Below the pieces are notes generated by a model, which saw only the letters and a program-made list of their open reading frames with translations, was not told the origin of the DNA and ran no database searches. Both the position numbers and the translations under genes were made by a program. From Pollenia angustigena (lineage: Eukaryota; Arthropoda; Insecta; Diptera; Polleniidae), in the NCBI GenBank assembly GCA_930367215.1, contig OV884058.1, positions 166,514,478-166,578,477 on the forward strand: a stretch of DNA of 64,000 nucleotides. Reading direction: 5' to 3'. Shown one piece after another: positions 37,301-47,660 of this stretch (within the stretch, counting starts at the first letter, position 1; the number at the start of each line of letters is the position of its first letter).

Positions 37301-40300
37301 AAAACCGAAAGTGACCGGTTTTAATAATTTTAACCCCGAAACCCCGGTTTTACATTATTACGGTTTTTAGCAAACTCTAGGCATTGCCGATATTTCCTAT
37401 TGCGTATCGGTATTGGTATTGTATCGGCAAAAAAGCGAATCGTTACATTCCCAGAAATTTTGGCAAAAAGTGAATTTCAGAACCATGCTTTTGCACATGC
37501 AAGTAATTACTTGCAAGTAGAGTATACGTAAAGGGTGGTTAAATTTTAAGGGTCGATGTTGAATGTGAAACCACACCTAAACGTCAAGTTTTTTTCTGCA
37601 TTTCATTTGACATTTCTCAATTTCAGACTAACTGCATTATTTTAAAGTGTGTATTAATTCTAAGAAGAGCTTTTAATTGATTTTGGCTGTATTCATTATA
37701 GAAATAAGACTCGTTTAACAGAAGCAACGCTAAAACTTTTTCAAAACCGCAAAAAAGACTTAAATTTGTAGCCACGTCTTGACCAAATCGGTCTTGCCAT
37801 TGCAAAAATCGAATTGTTTATAATATATTATCCCAAAAAATACCCAATTTGAGGTTAAACCCCAAAACTGAGAACGGAAATGTCTTGCAAGTTGAGCTGA
37901 AAGTTGTCTGCAAGTATGAAAAATGTGATGGTGTTAGTGAAAAAGTGTGTGGTTAAAGGCCAGGTTAACAAAGTCCACTATTAATTGCAAATCACTTGTT
38001 CGTTGTTACTGCAAATTTGTTTATATTCTGATGATCTCTTATCACGCTTACATACACGAAAAGAATTATTTACTAAATATGGCTTGCATCAAGAAAATTT
38101 TGCATGATTCTCGTCCAAGCAAAAATTACTTATTTAAGTTATTATTATACTTGGTTTATGCAAAATGTTTCTTTATTGAGGAACATTTTACTAAATAAGA
38201 ACAAAATAAGTTAAAATCAAGAAATTTTTGGCTTGGACGAGAATCATGCCAAATTTAGTAAATAGTCCTGACTTGCAATTTTTATTGCTGCATTTTTTTT
38301 CTTTCTGCTTTGAAATTGCATTAGTGTCCAGATTATGAAATTCTAGGGTTGCAATTTTTTATTTTATCCTTTTTATATTTAACTAGATGACTCGGCAAAC
38401 GTTGTTTTGCCATATAATTTATTTCTTTCAGATGTTACAGTGTCTGCATGCCAAATTTTAAGAAAACCGGTTGATTAGTTAAGAAGATGTAGGTATGGGG
38501 AGCTCTTACCCCTCTTACCCTATTTCATGCCCTGTTCTTTTTCAGATGTTACAGTGTCTGCATGCCAAATTTTAAGAAAACAAAGTGAATACGGTAACGA
38601 GTAAAGTAAAATAATAAAAGCTCTGCAAATTTTTGAAAAATAAAATATTTATTTGGTAAAAAATAGAAAAAGACTATTAAAAACCTATAGATATATCAAA
38701 GATCTGTGAGGGAAATAAAAAAAAAAAATAATAAATAAGCATTAATTTGTACACAAAAAAAGAAAATAAAAATTAACAACTGACTCTACAATGGCTGAAT
38801 GCCATAAATGTAGAAGAACAATCTGTGGCGAGACAGGCGTGATATGTGCAGGAGTATGTGGTAAGATCTATCATTGTGCTGATTAGTGTTCGGGCCTTGA
38901 CCAATATTCCGCAAAAATTCTGGAAACCAATTCCTTTGTGAGATTTATGTGTGATGACTGCATGCAATATATTCACAATGTAGATCATGTTTTAAAGGAA
39001 ATTCAATATGGTGTCAACAAAAACAAAGCTAACTTGGCTGAATATAAAAATGAATTTGAAATGTCCCTAAAGCAAAATGAAAATGAAATTAAACAATTAT
39101 TGGAAGCAATTGAAAAAAGATACGAAGAAAGGCTTCACTTATTGGTAGTTAAGATCAAAAATGGAGGAACTCTCTTTATGAAAATGAAATTAAACAATTA
39201 TTGGAAGCAATTGAAAAAAGATACGAAGAAAGGCTTCACTTATTGGTAGTTAACACAGCGTTTACATTTGCCAGTACTCGCAAGACAGTAAGCATATACA
39301 TATTAGTTGGCAAAACAATGCAAAAACAAAAAAACCTGTAAAAGTGTGTATGTATTAGTGAAAAAGTTTGAATGAATTGCTACTGTCTTGCCAGTACTGG
39401 CAAATGTAAACGCTATGTAAGATCAAAAATAGAGGAACTCTGCACAAAAAATTTGTGAAAAAAAAATGTAAACGAAATTAAAAAACTTTCCGGCATTGTT
39501 AATAACTTTGAAAATAAAAATAAAGAAATTTATAACACAATTGAAGAAAGCAATGTGAAGATGTGTGAAGAAATAAAAAAAGTAATAAAAGAAACCAATG
39601 ATAAACATAGGGTTGCCATACGTACTGTTTTAAGCAGTACATGTACTGATTTTTTGCAATTGTACTGTTTTATGCACAACTCCTAAAACAGTACGCAAAT
39701 GTACTGTTTTTTACACTTTGTACAGTTTTTTGTACTGTTTTTTTTTTTTGCTCAGTCTATATTTAACAGTACTGCCTTACAAAAATTATGTTGTGTTAAA
39801 AAAAAGTTCTAAAATAATAAGAGATTTTACGCTGTGGTCACTGTTTTCTCATAAATACACAGTAGAAATCTAAATTATAATGGGTGGCTCGTAGCAGTGG
39901 TATATTTTCATGTTGTTATGATTTTATGGCTACCTCTTCCAATAGTCTTTCCCTTTTCACACCTGAGAAAGCAAGGATCGAAAAATGTTTTTTTATTTTG
40001 TTTCTAAAAAAATATTTATTGTGCAAGTTTAAAAAATTCTACATTTTACAGAAAACAAAAAATTTCTAAAATAGTTTTGAAAAAAAGCCGTCGAAAAAAA
40101 TAAATAAAATAAAGTTTTTGAAATAAAACGTTTTCTTAAAAACGTTAAATAAAGTTTTTAAAATAAAACGTTTTCTTAAAAACATAAAAAAACAAAAACA
40201 AAATAATTATATTTAAGCATTGTCATAAAAATTTCATTCTTCAAAACAAATTTCAATAAAATTTATGAAGAGGTTTCTGAGAATACATACATACATATTT

Positions 40301-43300
40301 CATTTTTAAAATATACATACATAGAAAAAAAAATTCTAAAAAAAAACGTTTTAAAAAATATTTTTCAACAAAAAAAAAAGTTTTTTGAAAATTTGTATTT
40401 GTTTTTTTTTTTACAAAAAAAGTTTTTGCTATTTTTTGAAACTATAAATTTTGTTTTCAAAGAAAATGTTTTTTTTCTTTTTCGTTTAAATTTTAAACAC
40501 AGAAAAACAATATTCTTTTTTTCACACACAAAAATTTTTTATTTAAAAAATAAAATTTAATTTTGTGTTTTCCGTTCGTAAAATCCGGTCCTTGTGAGAA
40601 AGACAAAAATAAAATCTAAATTTTTTTTAAGTACTAAAAAAATACTTATTCCAAAACAAGTATCGTTAATTTTTAGAATCACGTGAAATTGAAAACAAAC
40701 AAATTTGGAAAGTTGTCCGTGTTCAAAATTTATAAAAATACCTAATACCTTTGAGGACCACTTTTCTTTACCTAAACTACTGAAATAAGAAAATGATAAG
40801 TTAATTTTTACAAAAATTTTATTGAAAATATTCATCGTTTTCAATTTCACTTGATTTTAAATATTTTCAGATTTTGTGAAATAAAAATTAACCAAACTAT
40901 TTTTTTTTTTGGATTTTAAAGATTAATGGCCAATTTCACCAAGTTCAGGTTTAATTAACATTCATTATAAAAGTCAAAAAACCTATTGTTTTAGTAATAT
41001 GTAGTTAATTATAGCTGAACTTGGTAAAATTAGCCGTAAATAATTTAAAAATTGTTTAAAATTGGAAAATTAATTTAGGAAACAAACATTTTCTCAAATT
41101 CTAAATGATTTGTGCAACTATGTGTGTAGTGAAAATTGCTTTAACCTCTTAAGACCCGAACATTACACCATTGAATTTTTACATTTCTTATATATTTTTT
41201 TTTCACCTTTTGGGGAGCAAATAAAACAACTGTATATATTTTTTTTAAATTTTATTTGAATTCTTAGAAATTAAGGGGGACATATGTGTACCTCAGGTCT
41301 TAAAATATGAAAAATTTTAACGTAAATTATTAATTTCTTAAGATCTGAACTGAACCGATTAACTAAAGGGCTTATTAACTATTTGTTTTATCTTATGAGA
41401 TGTAATTTTGTTATTTTTTTAATTTTTTTATTTAAACTGGTAGAAAAAGAGGTGCACATATGTGTACTTCAGGTCTTAGCGATTAGTTATTGAGGAAAAA
41501 TATCCCAACAGTATGGTTTTTTCAAACTGTTAAATTCAAATGTAAAAATAATGGCTTAAACTTCTAAACCCTGCCATCTTTTGATATTGTTTTGAAGCGC
41601 AGTAGATTAAAGCAAGTAATAAAACTGTTTCTATTGGTCACACGATGTCGCTAGTCTTTAAAACTTGTAATAAGTTGAGGTACACATATGTGTACCCATG
41701 GTCTGAAGAGGTTAAATACGAATATGTTTAAAAAAAATCGTACTTACACAATCAATGAGTTAATTACTTTGAGCTATGTAAGGATTTTCTCCTTTCTTAT
41801 ATGGCTTACAGCAATGTTATCGTTTTCTTGGCCAAATGCTTCGTTTGTGGTGTTTACTTTTTAAACGCACATGGAGTAATTTCATTTATTTATGAAACGT
41901 TACACATTTTAAGTGTATTTCTTTATATAATTGTTGTTGCATATTCAATCAAAAGTTTAAAATATTTACCCCAATTTCACCAAGTTCAGTTAAAACTAAC
42001 TATTACTTTAACTTCCAGCTTACAATATGTTTTGACAGCTTGAACTGATAGTTTATTATAGCTGAACTTGGTGAAATTGGGGGTTACTTATTAAAACAAT
42101 TGGTTAAGTTTTCGTCAAAAAAATGTACTGTTTTTTCTTGATTGTACTGGTTTTTTGTATTCAATGTACTGTTTTTCCGAATTTAATATCTGGCTACCCT
42201 AGATAAACAACATAAACTGTCTTTCGCTGAAACAGTAAAGAAAAATACAATGTTGCCAGATTTAAAAAAAAAGATAAAAATAATAGGTATAATGAGCAAA
42301 ATGGCTTAAAATAAAAATTAATTTGTACATTTTAAAAATTTTTTTTTTTTTGTCATCATAAAGTTTTTTTCTGTTAAGATGAAACAAAATAACATAGCAT
42401 CCGCTAGATATGTACACTTGTCGAAGTCACATCGACGACTAAATTGATGAGCATAAAATATGTGTTAGTAGTGGTACACACAATTGGGCAAAGAAATGGA
42501 ATTCCCTGTTATAGACTCACAATTGTTGTGTGTTATGTTTTTTTTCACATCAAATTATACATTGAGTTGATTTGTTTTTTAAAATCAAACTACTGCTTAG
42601 TAACGAGTTGTTTGAAACGAGCTACTGTTTAAAATTGATTCGGTTTTTCATTATGTATCATTCGAATTGATTTTAAAAAATAACTCAGTATTTCACACAA
42701 CAATAACTTGGTGTGGAGAATGTGAAAAAGAAACAAATGCATTCGTGCAGGGCTACTTATTACTACAAAAAAAAAAAAAAAAAAAAAAATAGATAAGAAG
42801 ATATAGGGGAGGGGGGGCGCTTTTACCCCTCTTGCTCCATTTCACGCCCTAAAAAATAAAAACTATGCTACAGTTCTTTCCAACTGTAACACTATTTGCC
42901 TTCGAAATTTCAAGAAAATCGGTTGATTAGTTAATACGATATAAGGAGGGGGAGCTTTTACCCTTTTTCACACGCTATTCCCTATTTCTTTCCAAATGTC
43001 AGTGTCTGCAAATTTTAAGAAAACCCGTTCATTAGTTAAGTAAATATAGGGAAGGGGAGCTTTTAGCGCTATTGCCCTATCTCACGCCCTATTCCCTATT
43101 TCTTTTCAGATGCTGCAGTTTATGCATACCAAATTTTAAGAAAACCGGTTGATTAGTTTCGAATATTGGGGAGGGAGAGCTTTTTCCTCTATTGCCCTAT
43201 TTCACGCCTTAAACAATAAAAATTTTAGGCTATAGTTCTTTCCAGATGTTACACTATTTGCCTGCAAAATTTAAAAAAAAATTGATTAAAAAGTTAAAAA

Positions 43301-46300
43301 GATATAGGGAGGGGGAGCTTTTACCCCTCTCGCCCTCAAAACCTATTCCCTATTTCCGTTCAGAAGTAACTGCCAGTATGCCAAATTTTAAGGAAACCGG
43401 TTGATTAGTTAAGAAGATATATACCCTCTAGCGGTATAAAATATACTTTTCATAAAATCGGTGACGCCGTTTCGGAGAAGTTTAAAATGGAGGGCATTTT
43501 ATTAATATTTGTATGGGGATGCAGAAGACGCTCGCAAATTAGAACCGCTTTGTTTTTGAGGCGATTCTAATTTCTGAATTATTCTAATTTCTGGACTTTT
43601 TTTCCGAATAAAAAATTTATTAAATTTACTTCCAAAAACTTAAATAAAAGACTTTTAAAATTTTTTAAATCAAATTTATTGTTTTAAATGTTTGATAAAA
43701 ACAAGAAAACAAAACGTAACAATTCAGTACAATACATTAAATGTATTTTTTTTAATTAAAAATATGAATATAAAAAAACTAATGGCAACAAAACATAACA
43801 ATTCAATAAGGAAAAAACATATATGATTTGGTAATTCCCTTTTTTAGTTTTACTATGTTCAAACAGAATAAAAATAAACTGCTGATTTCTTGTGTTCAAA
43901 TAACAAAAAAAAAAAAAAACGCTCTGAAATTAGAATTTTAAATTCGAATTTAAGAGCATTTAATGTATTGCAAACACTGACTCTAATTTCTGGACGTTCG
44001 AATTACTAAAAGCTTTAATTTGTGAGCGTCTACTGTATATACTTAAGGCTCAGTTAGGCGAACGTTGCTGTACCGTATCTGTACTATATATATCCATCAG
44101 CTGTTCGCTTTTTGTTATATGAAAACCAATACAAAAGCTTACCGAAATGCAATGTACCGTAGTTGCAACGTACCAATCTGTATAAAATAGAATTTCATGC
44201 CATTGTTACGTGACATTTGTAAGACAGTGATGGGCTCTTTTTTTTTGTACTTTCAGTATATTTATGGAATTGCGAAAAAACAACTTACAATACAACATAT
44301 TTCCAAATATACAAAAATACATATTTTTAGATGTTTAAAGTAAACAAATGCACATACAATGGAAATGTGAAACATATGAAAGACTTTAAATGGTATCAAA
44401 ACCTTGTTTGGTGTATGCACATTTACAATATATGTATGTATGCTAAAAATTTATATATGCTAAAATACAAATTTATTTATTGTAAATCAATAATATAAAT
44501 ATTAACATTTTTTACATACACAAAATACTGTTTTAATACCATTTATATCACGTGGTACCTTTTCTGCACAACGGTCACCATTTGAACATTTTTGATTCCC
44601 ATCACTGTGTGTTTTGTTTTATGTATACTATTGCTTTTTGTTTATGTATGCGAAAACATATGACACGTTTTTAAACATAAGTGCACCAACGTGCTTACAG
44701 TACGGTGCGGTACATTACGGGTACATCAACGTTCGCCTAACTGAGCCTTTACATAGGAAAATCTAAATGCCACATCTCCATAACCCGTTCCCGCAGTTAG
44801 TGCTGGTTCACACACGTCAAGTTTGACTCTTCAAGTCTTCAGTTTTTAGGACAGAGGGGAGAAGAAATGTCATCCTCTTTTCCCTTCTCTCCTAAAAGCT
44901 CAAGACTTGACAAGTCAAACTTGACGTGTGTGAACCGGCACTTAGTGGTGACATCAAAGTGTACACTTATTTTTATATACAGTCAAAGCCCGGTTTAACG
45001 AATGATATAATGTTCAGACCTTTCGTTATAACGAGATATTCGGTATAATCAGCAAATCCCGAATCCCGGGATTTAAATTTTGCAATCCCCGGATTTTCGG
45101 GATTTAGTTAATCCCGAAATTGTTAAAAAAATGTTCTTGCTTTAAATTTTTTTTAATAAAAAAAATTCATCATGACATTCCCCCTTGAGAGCATAGGGAA
45201 CAAAATACTGATCTTTAATATTTACTTGATTATTTCTGTTAATATTGTCATTGAAAACGAAACAAAAAAGTTAAACTTTGTATGTTTTAAGCGTGTCCAA
45301 CAATTATAAAGAAATTTTAACGAGAAGTGAAGAAAATAATTAAAGAAGAAAATTAAAGGATAAAATGTCTTTTGAAATGCACAAAGCATTCCACTGGTGC
45401 ATCAAATTCGACATTAGAACTTTACTCTTCACAGGGTTAGAAATATAAAAGTGTTGTACGAGAGTAGGCATGGGAACTACAGCAATTTATGGAGCGATTT
45501 TACAAAATTAAGAAGTGTTTTTTTAACACTACACAATTCCTACCACTTTGTGGTGGATATAAAAATGTTTTTTTGTTAAAAAAAGATTTTTATGGTTAAC
45601 TAAATAAATTGATTTAAATAATTAATTTCGAATTCTAATTTGAATTATTGATTCTAATTTACTTAATAAAAATTTGAATAGAATCTTACAAATAAATCAA
45701 TTACATACAAGTTTGCTCTATTCAATTACAACATTAAATATTTTTTGTATTTAGTTTGAATCAACTGAGGTAATTGAATAAAATATAGATTTTATGGTAA
45801 TTATTTTTTAGTTGAATCAATTAACACATTGTTAGAAATCGTACGTTGTTTTTTTTTTATCATATTTTTATTTAAATCAATTATTAATTAAGAAAAAAAT
45901 CGCAATTTTCAATATTTTTAAATGTTAGTAATAAATATAACATTATCTTTAACTTTAAAATAACAAATTAATATAAAACTTTTGCTTGTAAACCGCTTTT
46001 AATGCCGTTTTTTTAATAAATATCTATAAAAAGCATTTATCTTCTAATTTTCAAAAACCCCGAATCCCGAAAAATCACGGGATCCCGTATAATCCCGGGA
46101 TCCCGAAAAATCCTTTTTTTCGAAACATTGAATCGGTCAAGCAATTATCGAGTTTAAGCAGACTAATCCACAGCAATTAATGGTGCAATGTAAAATTAGC
46201 TTAATAAACAATTTTCGCTTTTTTCACCTTTTTTGGAATTTTCTGAACTTTCTTTTTTTCTAAACCTTCCTCGTCATTAGACGAACAAATCAAAAAAAAT

Positions 46301-47355
46301 CATACAAATCAGTCAAGTAGTTCTCGAGTTTTAGCGAGACAGCGTTGCCGATTCTTATATACCCTTCACCTTCACCAAAACATCAAAATACATTGCAAAA
46401 AACGTACGTTCTATTTTGATGCACCGTTTGCCTTTGCGCATCGATAACTGTTATATAATTAGGGACGTATGACATTGTCAATGTTTATATGGTTGCGTTT
46501 ACGAATGCTGCAATGCTTTGTTTTTAGATATTAATAAATCTACTTTGTGTCCCGCCCTCTTCTTCAATCCCGCCGTTATTTAAACAGAATATATAAATTT
46601 CATACATTCTATTTGCTTTCAGCTTAAGGATTTTTTACTTTCATGACTATTAGCGAAAATCTATTAAGAAATATATTCAAGAAACCTTTAAGATTTTATA
46701 ACAAAACATTAGGCCAAAGAACAATAAAAAATATAGCATGTAATTATATATAGTAGGTATATGTTACATTTTTGTATTAAGTGCTAATTAAGATGCGCCA
46801 AGTTAACGTCGTCAAGCCTTTTTTTGTTACAAAAGAGGGATAAAGGGAATGAAAAGCGGTACAGACATGACCGTACACTCGTGAATTTTTTCCCCTTTTC
46901 TTCTCGTATTGACAATATTCTAGATAACATGAAATTTTAGGCAAATAACTAGAAAATTAAAAAAAACAGTGGTCTAATCACCGCATGCGATATCGAGCGA
47001 AATTGATCGAAATTTTTTATTTTTTATTTTTATCGATATCGAATGAAATTTATCGTAATTCGATAGCATTCGATATCGTGTAACCAAAAACATTACATCT
47101 CTCGAGTTTTCATTCGATACGTCAATGTCTATCGTATGCAGAAAAATATTATTGTTTACTAGATACGATAGTTTACTCGATATCGAATGCGCTGATTACA
47201 ACCCAGATTGTTCAAAGAATAAAACCTGGCGTGCCTGAATCAGCACTTACAAAGAGTTTCATTAAAATAAATAAAATTAATGCTGACAAATATATTATTG
47301 TTTTTTTTTCTTGCAGGAGGAACGCAGCCGTGAAGACAAACGCAAACGCCACTAA
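25318..47355 (+). CDS. BI-1: Bax inhibitor-1 (TMBIM6) gene, four coding exons
   Basis: The protein of 239 residues is an ER multi-pass membrane protein that limits cell death and affects ER calcium. Coding exons: 25318-25373, 27653-28106, 28448-28618 and 47317-47355, all with GT/AG borders and matching phases (a Tyr codon is split TA|T between exons 1 and 2). The start ATG (ATCATGGC) precedes MTDRFNQFLNGLNDKYEP, which matches the Drosophila protein as I recall it. Seen: YAFGFCSGQTMGPLL, ALLAERGQFLFLGG and FDTQNIIEKVR, then NRDVVQHALDLFFDVLSMFRRL, all hallmarks of the family with 6-7 membrane segments. The C-terminus is short and basic (EERSREDKRKRH), as in animal BI-1. Introns are 2.3 kb, 0.34 kb and 18.7 kb; the first and last are filled with transposons. 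The reading frame is intact. Confidence 0.95.
25661..25702. repeat. lone pogo/Tigger-like end
   Basis: An ACAGTAAAACTGCGGTGTAA word followed by TTCGTTATAACC resembles the ends of pogo-like elements. A related end is at about 44981. No partner end was found nearby. The surrounding intron, 25374-26280, shows nothing else recognisable. Confidence 0.35.
26290..27235. mobile_element. non-autonomous hAT element, 8-bp TSD
   Basis: The short TIR starts TAGAGGTCTGCA and ends TGCAGGCGTCTA. Perfect 8-bp duplications GTATAAAT lie at 26282-26289 and 27236-27243. It sits in BI-1 intron 1. No transposase coding is seen. Confidence 0.85.
27460..27603. mobile_element. half copy of the 13.3-kb MITE next to BI-1 exon 2
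   Basis: About 140 bp match the right arm of the element at 13345-13765 (CGAGAGGCGCGGATTAGG, then a CCATGGTT word, and the end CAACCCGCCC followed by TTA). The other arm is missing. Its end lies about 50 bp upstream of the BI-1 exon 2 acceptor. Confidence 0.7.
28157..28375. mobile_element. 219-bp MITE, TAA target duplication
   Basis: Ends GGCCCGTTTTCACAACTTAC are inverted. TAA flanks at 28154-28156 and 28376-28378. It lies in BI-1 intron 2, 50 bp after the exon 2 donor. The exon frame stays open through the intron start and into this MITE, giving a longer spurious frame to 28211. Confidence 0.85.
28619..29050. other. start of BI-1 intron 3
   Basis: AT-rich intron sequence after the donor GTAAGAATG. 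No gene or repeat is recognised. Confidence 0.4.
29055..32093. repeat. pair of inverted ~190-bp arms enclosing tandem-like repeats
   Basis: The arms 29055-29245 and 31905-32093 are inverted copies. They share TTTGTCATT..GTGTGAAAC, GGGTCCTTGAGT and GTCCGTCTGTCTGTCCGTCTG. Between them are degenerate units with an ACCG/CTACAACACTGTA phrase (29757-29860 and 30470-30900), an inserted repeat with GGCTGGCTGG runs and a TCGGGCTTGACCGACTATAC end (about 29860-30445), and three ~145-bp units with ACTAAACTGTTTTCCGG (31301, 31434, 31591). No gene is seen. Confidence 0.6.
32270..35200 (-). mobile_element. decayed non-LTR retrotransposon with ORF1, endonuclease and RT
   Basis: The minus strand carries, in order: ORF1-like pieces (35150-33842, with SDSDADLLSIHRD near the start), an endonuclease piece with LGCDANAHNTQ (about 33635) and RT pieces. 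The RT pieces include PRWWTDELR (about 33230), FIPKAGKTG (about 32895), an HTYRKGRSVKSALHDV stretch (about 32760) and YADD (rc of 32470-32481). Many frameshifts and stops show an old copy. It lies in BI-1 intron 3. The layout suits Jockey/Loa/R1-type elements; I do not assign a clade. Confidence 0.75.
35265..36166. mobile_element. ~900-bp element with GGGGCCAAATCAC ends
   Basis: Inverted ends GGGGCCAAATCAC with a GAAATCGAGT word lie at about 35265 and 36166. The inner frame 35678-35899 has no recognised domain. A diverged relative is the MITE at 46975-47210. No target duplication is obvious. Confidence 0.6.
36167..36712. other. intron sequence with a lone MITE end
   Basis: At about 36411-36470 a GTGCCCATGTTCCGTAAC end followed by TTTTCGATTGAAATGTGTGA matches the right end of the element at 48437-49175. 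Otherwise nothing is recognised. Confidence 0.5.
36714..37206. mobile_element. ~490-bp MITE with TTTTTACACTGATC ends
   Basis: Inverted ends share TTTTTACACTGATC and an ACATCTAACATC word; the left end has the latter repeated twice. A TA-type target site is possible but not clear. Confidence 0.65.
38102..38249. mobile_element. ~148-bp MITE with CATGATTCTCGTCCAAGC ends
   Basis: The word CATGATTCTCGTCCAAGC is inverted at about 38102 and 38248. No coding. The flanking 37300-38100 shows only a lone TIR (37262-37298) of the 19.8-kb MITE. Confidence 0.65.
39079..39250. repeat. ~100-bp tandem duplication within ORF1 relic
   Basis: Two nearly identical units share ATGAAATTAAACAATTATTG and a GAAAGGCTTCACTTATTGG phrase. 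A MITE sits at the end of the second unit. Confidence 0.85.
39254..39417. mobile_element. 164-bp MITE, TAA target duplication, copy 2
   Basis: Same family as 19779-19941. TAA flanks at 39251-39253 and 39418-39420. The neighbouring unit of the tandem duplication (GTTAAGATCAAAAAT at about 39149) shows the empty site. Confidence 0.9.
40926..41035. mobile_element. ~110-bp MITE with CCAATTTCACCAAGTTCAG ends
   Basis: Inverted ends; related to the copy at 41967-42084 with the same CACCAAGTTCAG end. Both lie inside the hAT at 39608. Confidence 0.75.
41145..41711. mobile_element. 567-bp piggyBac-like MITE, TTAA target site
   Basis: Ends CCTCTTAAGACC and GGTCTGAAGAGG lie inside TTAA (41141-41144 and 41712-41715), as for piggyBac. 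The palindromic phrase CACATATGTGTAC or a near form, followed by CAGGTCTTA, appears three times inside (about 41281, 41456, 41682). Confidence 0.75.
41967..42084. mobile_element. ~118-bp MITE, second copy
   Basis: Ends CCCCAATTTCACCAAGTTCAG and inverse. Same family as 40926-41035. Confidence 0.75.
43522..44035. mobile_element. pogo/Tigger-like MITE
   Basis: Ends CAGAAGACGCTCGCAAATTA and the inverse of CAGTAGACGCTCACAAATTA. The right end is followed by TA; the left is preceded by TG, perhaps a mutated TA. Inside, CTAATTTCTGGAC is repeated. No coding. Confidence 0.6.
44046..44748. mobile_element. 703-bp MITE, TTA target duplication
   Basis: Inverted ends AGGCTCAGTTAGGCGAACGT. TTA flanks both sides (44043-44045 and 44749-44751). 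AT-rich interior, no coding. Confidence 0.85.
44800..44941. mobile_element. 142-bp MITE, TTA target duplication, copy 2
   Basis: Same family as 22975-23116, ends GTGC[C/T]GGTTCACAC. TTA flanks at 44797-44799 and 44942-44944. Confidence 0.9.
44981..46112. repeat. pogo-like end followed by ATCCCG-rich inverted element
   Basis: A CAGTCAAAGCCCGGTTTAAC end (about 44982) resembles pogo elements. Then 45053-46111 is bounded by inverted ATCCCG-rich stretches (AAATCCCGAATCCCGGG and ATCCCGGGATCCCG). It may be a hAT-type element, but no target duplication is clear. Confidence 0.4.
46113..46972. other. intron sequence without recognised features
   Basis: AT-rich BI-1 intron 3 sequence. I see no gene or clear repeat. 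Confidence 0.35.
46975..47210. mobile_element. ~235-bp MITE, relative of 35265-36166
   Basis: Inverted ends with TAATCACCGCAT and ATATCGAG words; many CGATATCGA-like words inside. It lies about 105 bp upstream of the last BI-1 exon. Confidence 0.65.
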
Positions 47356-47660
47356 ATATTGAGAAAAGAACAATTTCATAATGGTAGTTGAAGTGGTGTA
47401 TTATACATTGATTGTTGGTTGAACTGCACTTTCAATTGGGTTTTAAGGAAACCAATTTTTTTTATTTTTTTTTTTTTTTTTTGTATGATTCTTAAACATT
47501 TTTTTTAAGCCATATAATCATTAAAATTTTTTTTAACCCTAACATATGTTTATAAAATTCGTTTCTATTACACAATACATCACAAAATTACTTAAATTTA
47601 TTATAAAAATTATATTGTTAAATAAAAGAAATAAATAAAACCCTAGTAGTTTTATGAAAT
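47356..47660 (+). other. BI-1 3'UTR with poly(A) signals
   Basis: After the TAA at 47353-47355 an AT-rich 3'UTR runs to AATAAA signals at 47621-47626 and 47634-47639. Cleavage is likely about 47650-47670. Confidence 0.6.

Larger units (their letters stand above)
39608..42201. mobile_element. 2.6-kb non-autonomous hAT element, 8-bp TSD
   Basis: Ends TAGGGTTGCCA and TGGCTACCCTA with perfect 8-bp duplications GATAAACA (39600-39607 and 42202-42209). Both ends carry GTACTGTTTT words many times. No transposase is seen; the interior is AT-rich and holds three MITEs (40926-41035, 41145-41711, 41967-42084). Deleting it restores the host ORF1 frame. Confidence 0.9.
38791..42309 (+). pseudogene. ORF1 with PHD-like zinc finger and coiled coil
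   Basis: From ATG 38791 the frame reads a PHD-like finger: C-x2-C (CHKC), C-x3-C (CAGVCG), YHC..C, then FMCDDC. An in-frame TAG interrupts it at about 38883. A Lys/Glu-rich coiled coil follows (EIKQLLEAIEKRYEERL). Such PHD-bearing ORF1 proteins bind RNA in several insect non-LTR elements. A segment of about 100 bp is duplicated in tandem (39079-39180 and 39181-39250). A MITE then a hAT are inserted; without the hAT the frame reads on as TNDKQHKLSFAETVKK at 42202. Not a host gene. Confidence 0.6.
38585..42788 (+). mobile_element. non-LTR relic with PHD-type ORF1 and poly(A) tail
   Basis: A retroelement lies between two blocks of the tandem repeat and ends in an A run (42764-42788). It keeps an ORF1 with a PHD-like finger but no RT, so most of it was deleted. 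It was later hit by a hAT (39608-42201) and a Harbinger-type MITE (39254-39417). Confidence 0.6.
38381..43520. repeat. ~110-130-bp tandem repeat, split by a retroelement
   Basis: It starts ACTAGATGACTCGGCAAACG, a common insect repeat start. Units share GCCAAATTTTAAGAAAACC, GGTTGATTAGTTAAGAAGAT and a GGGGGAGCTTTTACCCCT phrase. Units lie at 38440-38584 and 42789-43430, split by a poly(A)-tailed insertion (38585-42788). The last part reads into a CCGTTTCGGAGAAG phrase. The class is unknown. Confidence 0.65.

Noticed and set aside
38938..39249. A host PHD-finger gene
   Set aside because: An in-frame stop, a tandem duplication, nested transposons and the poly(A) end point to a retroelement ORF1.
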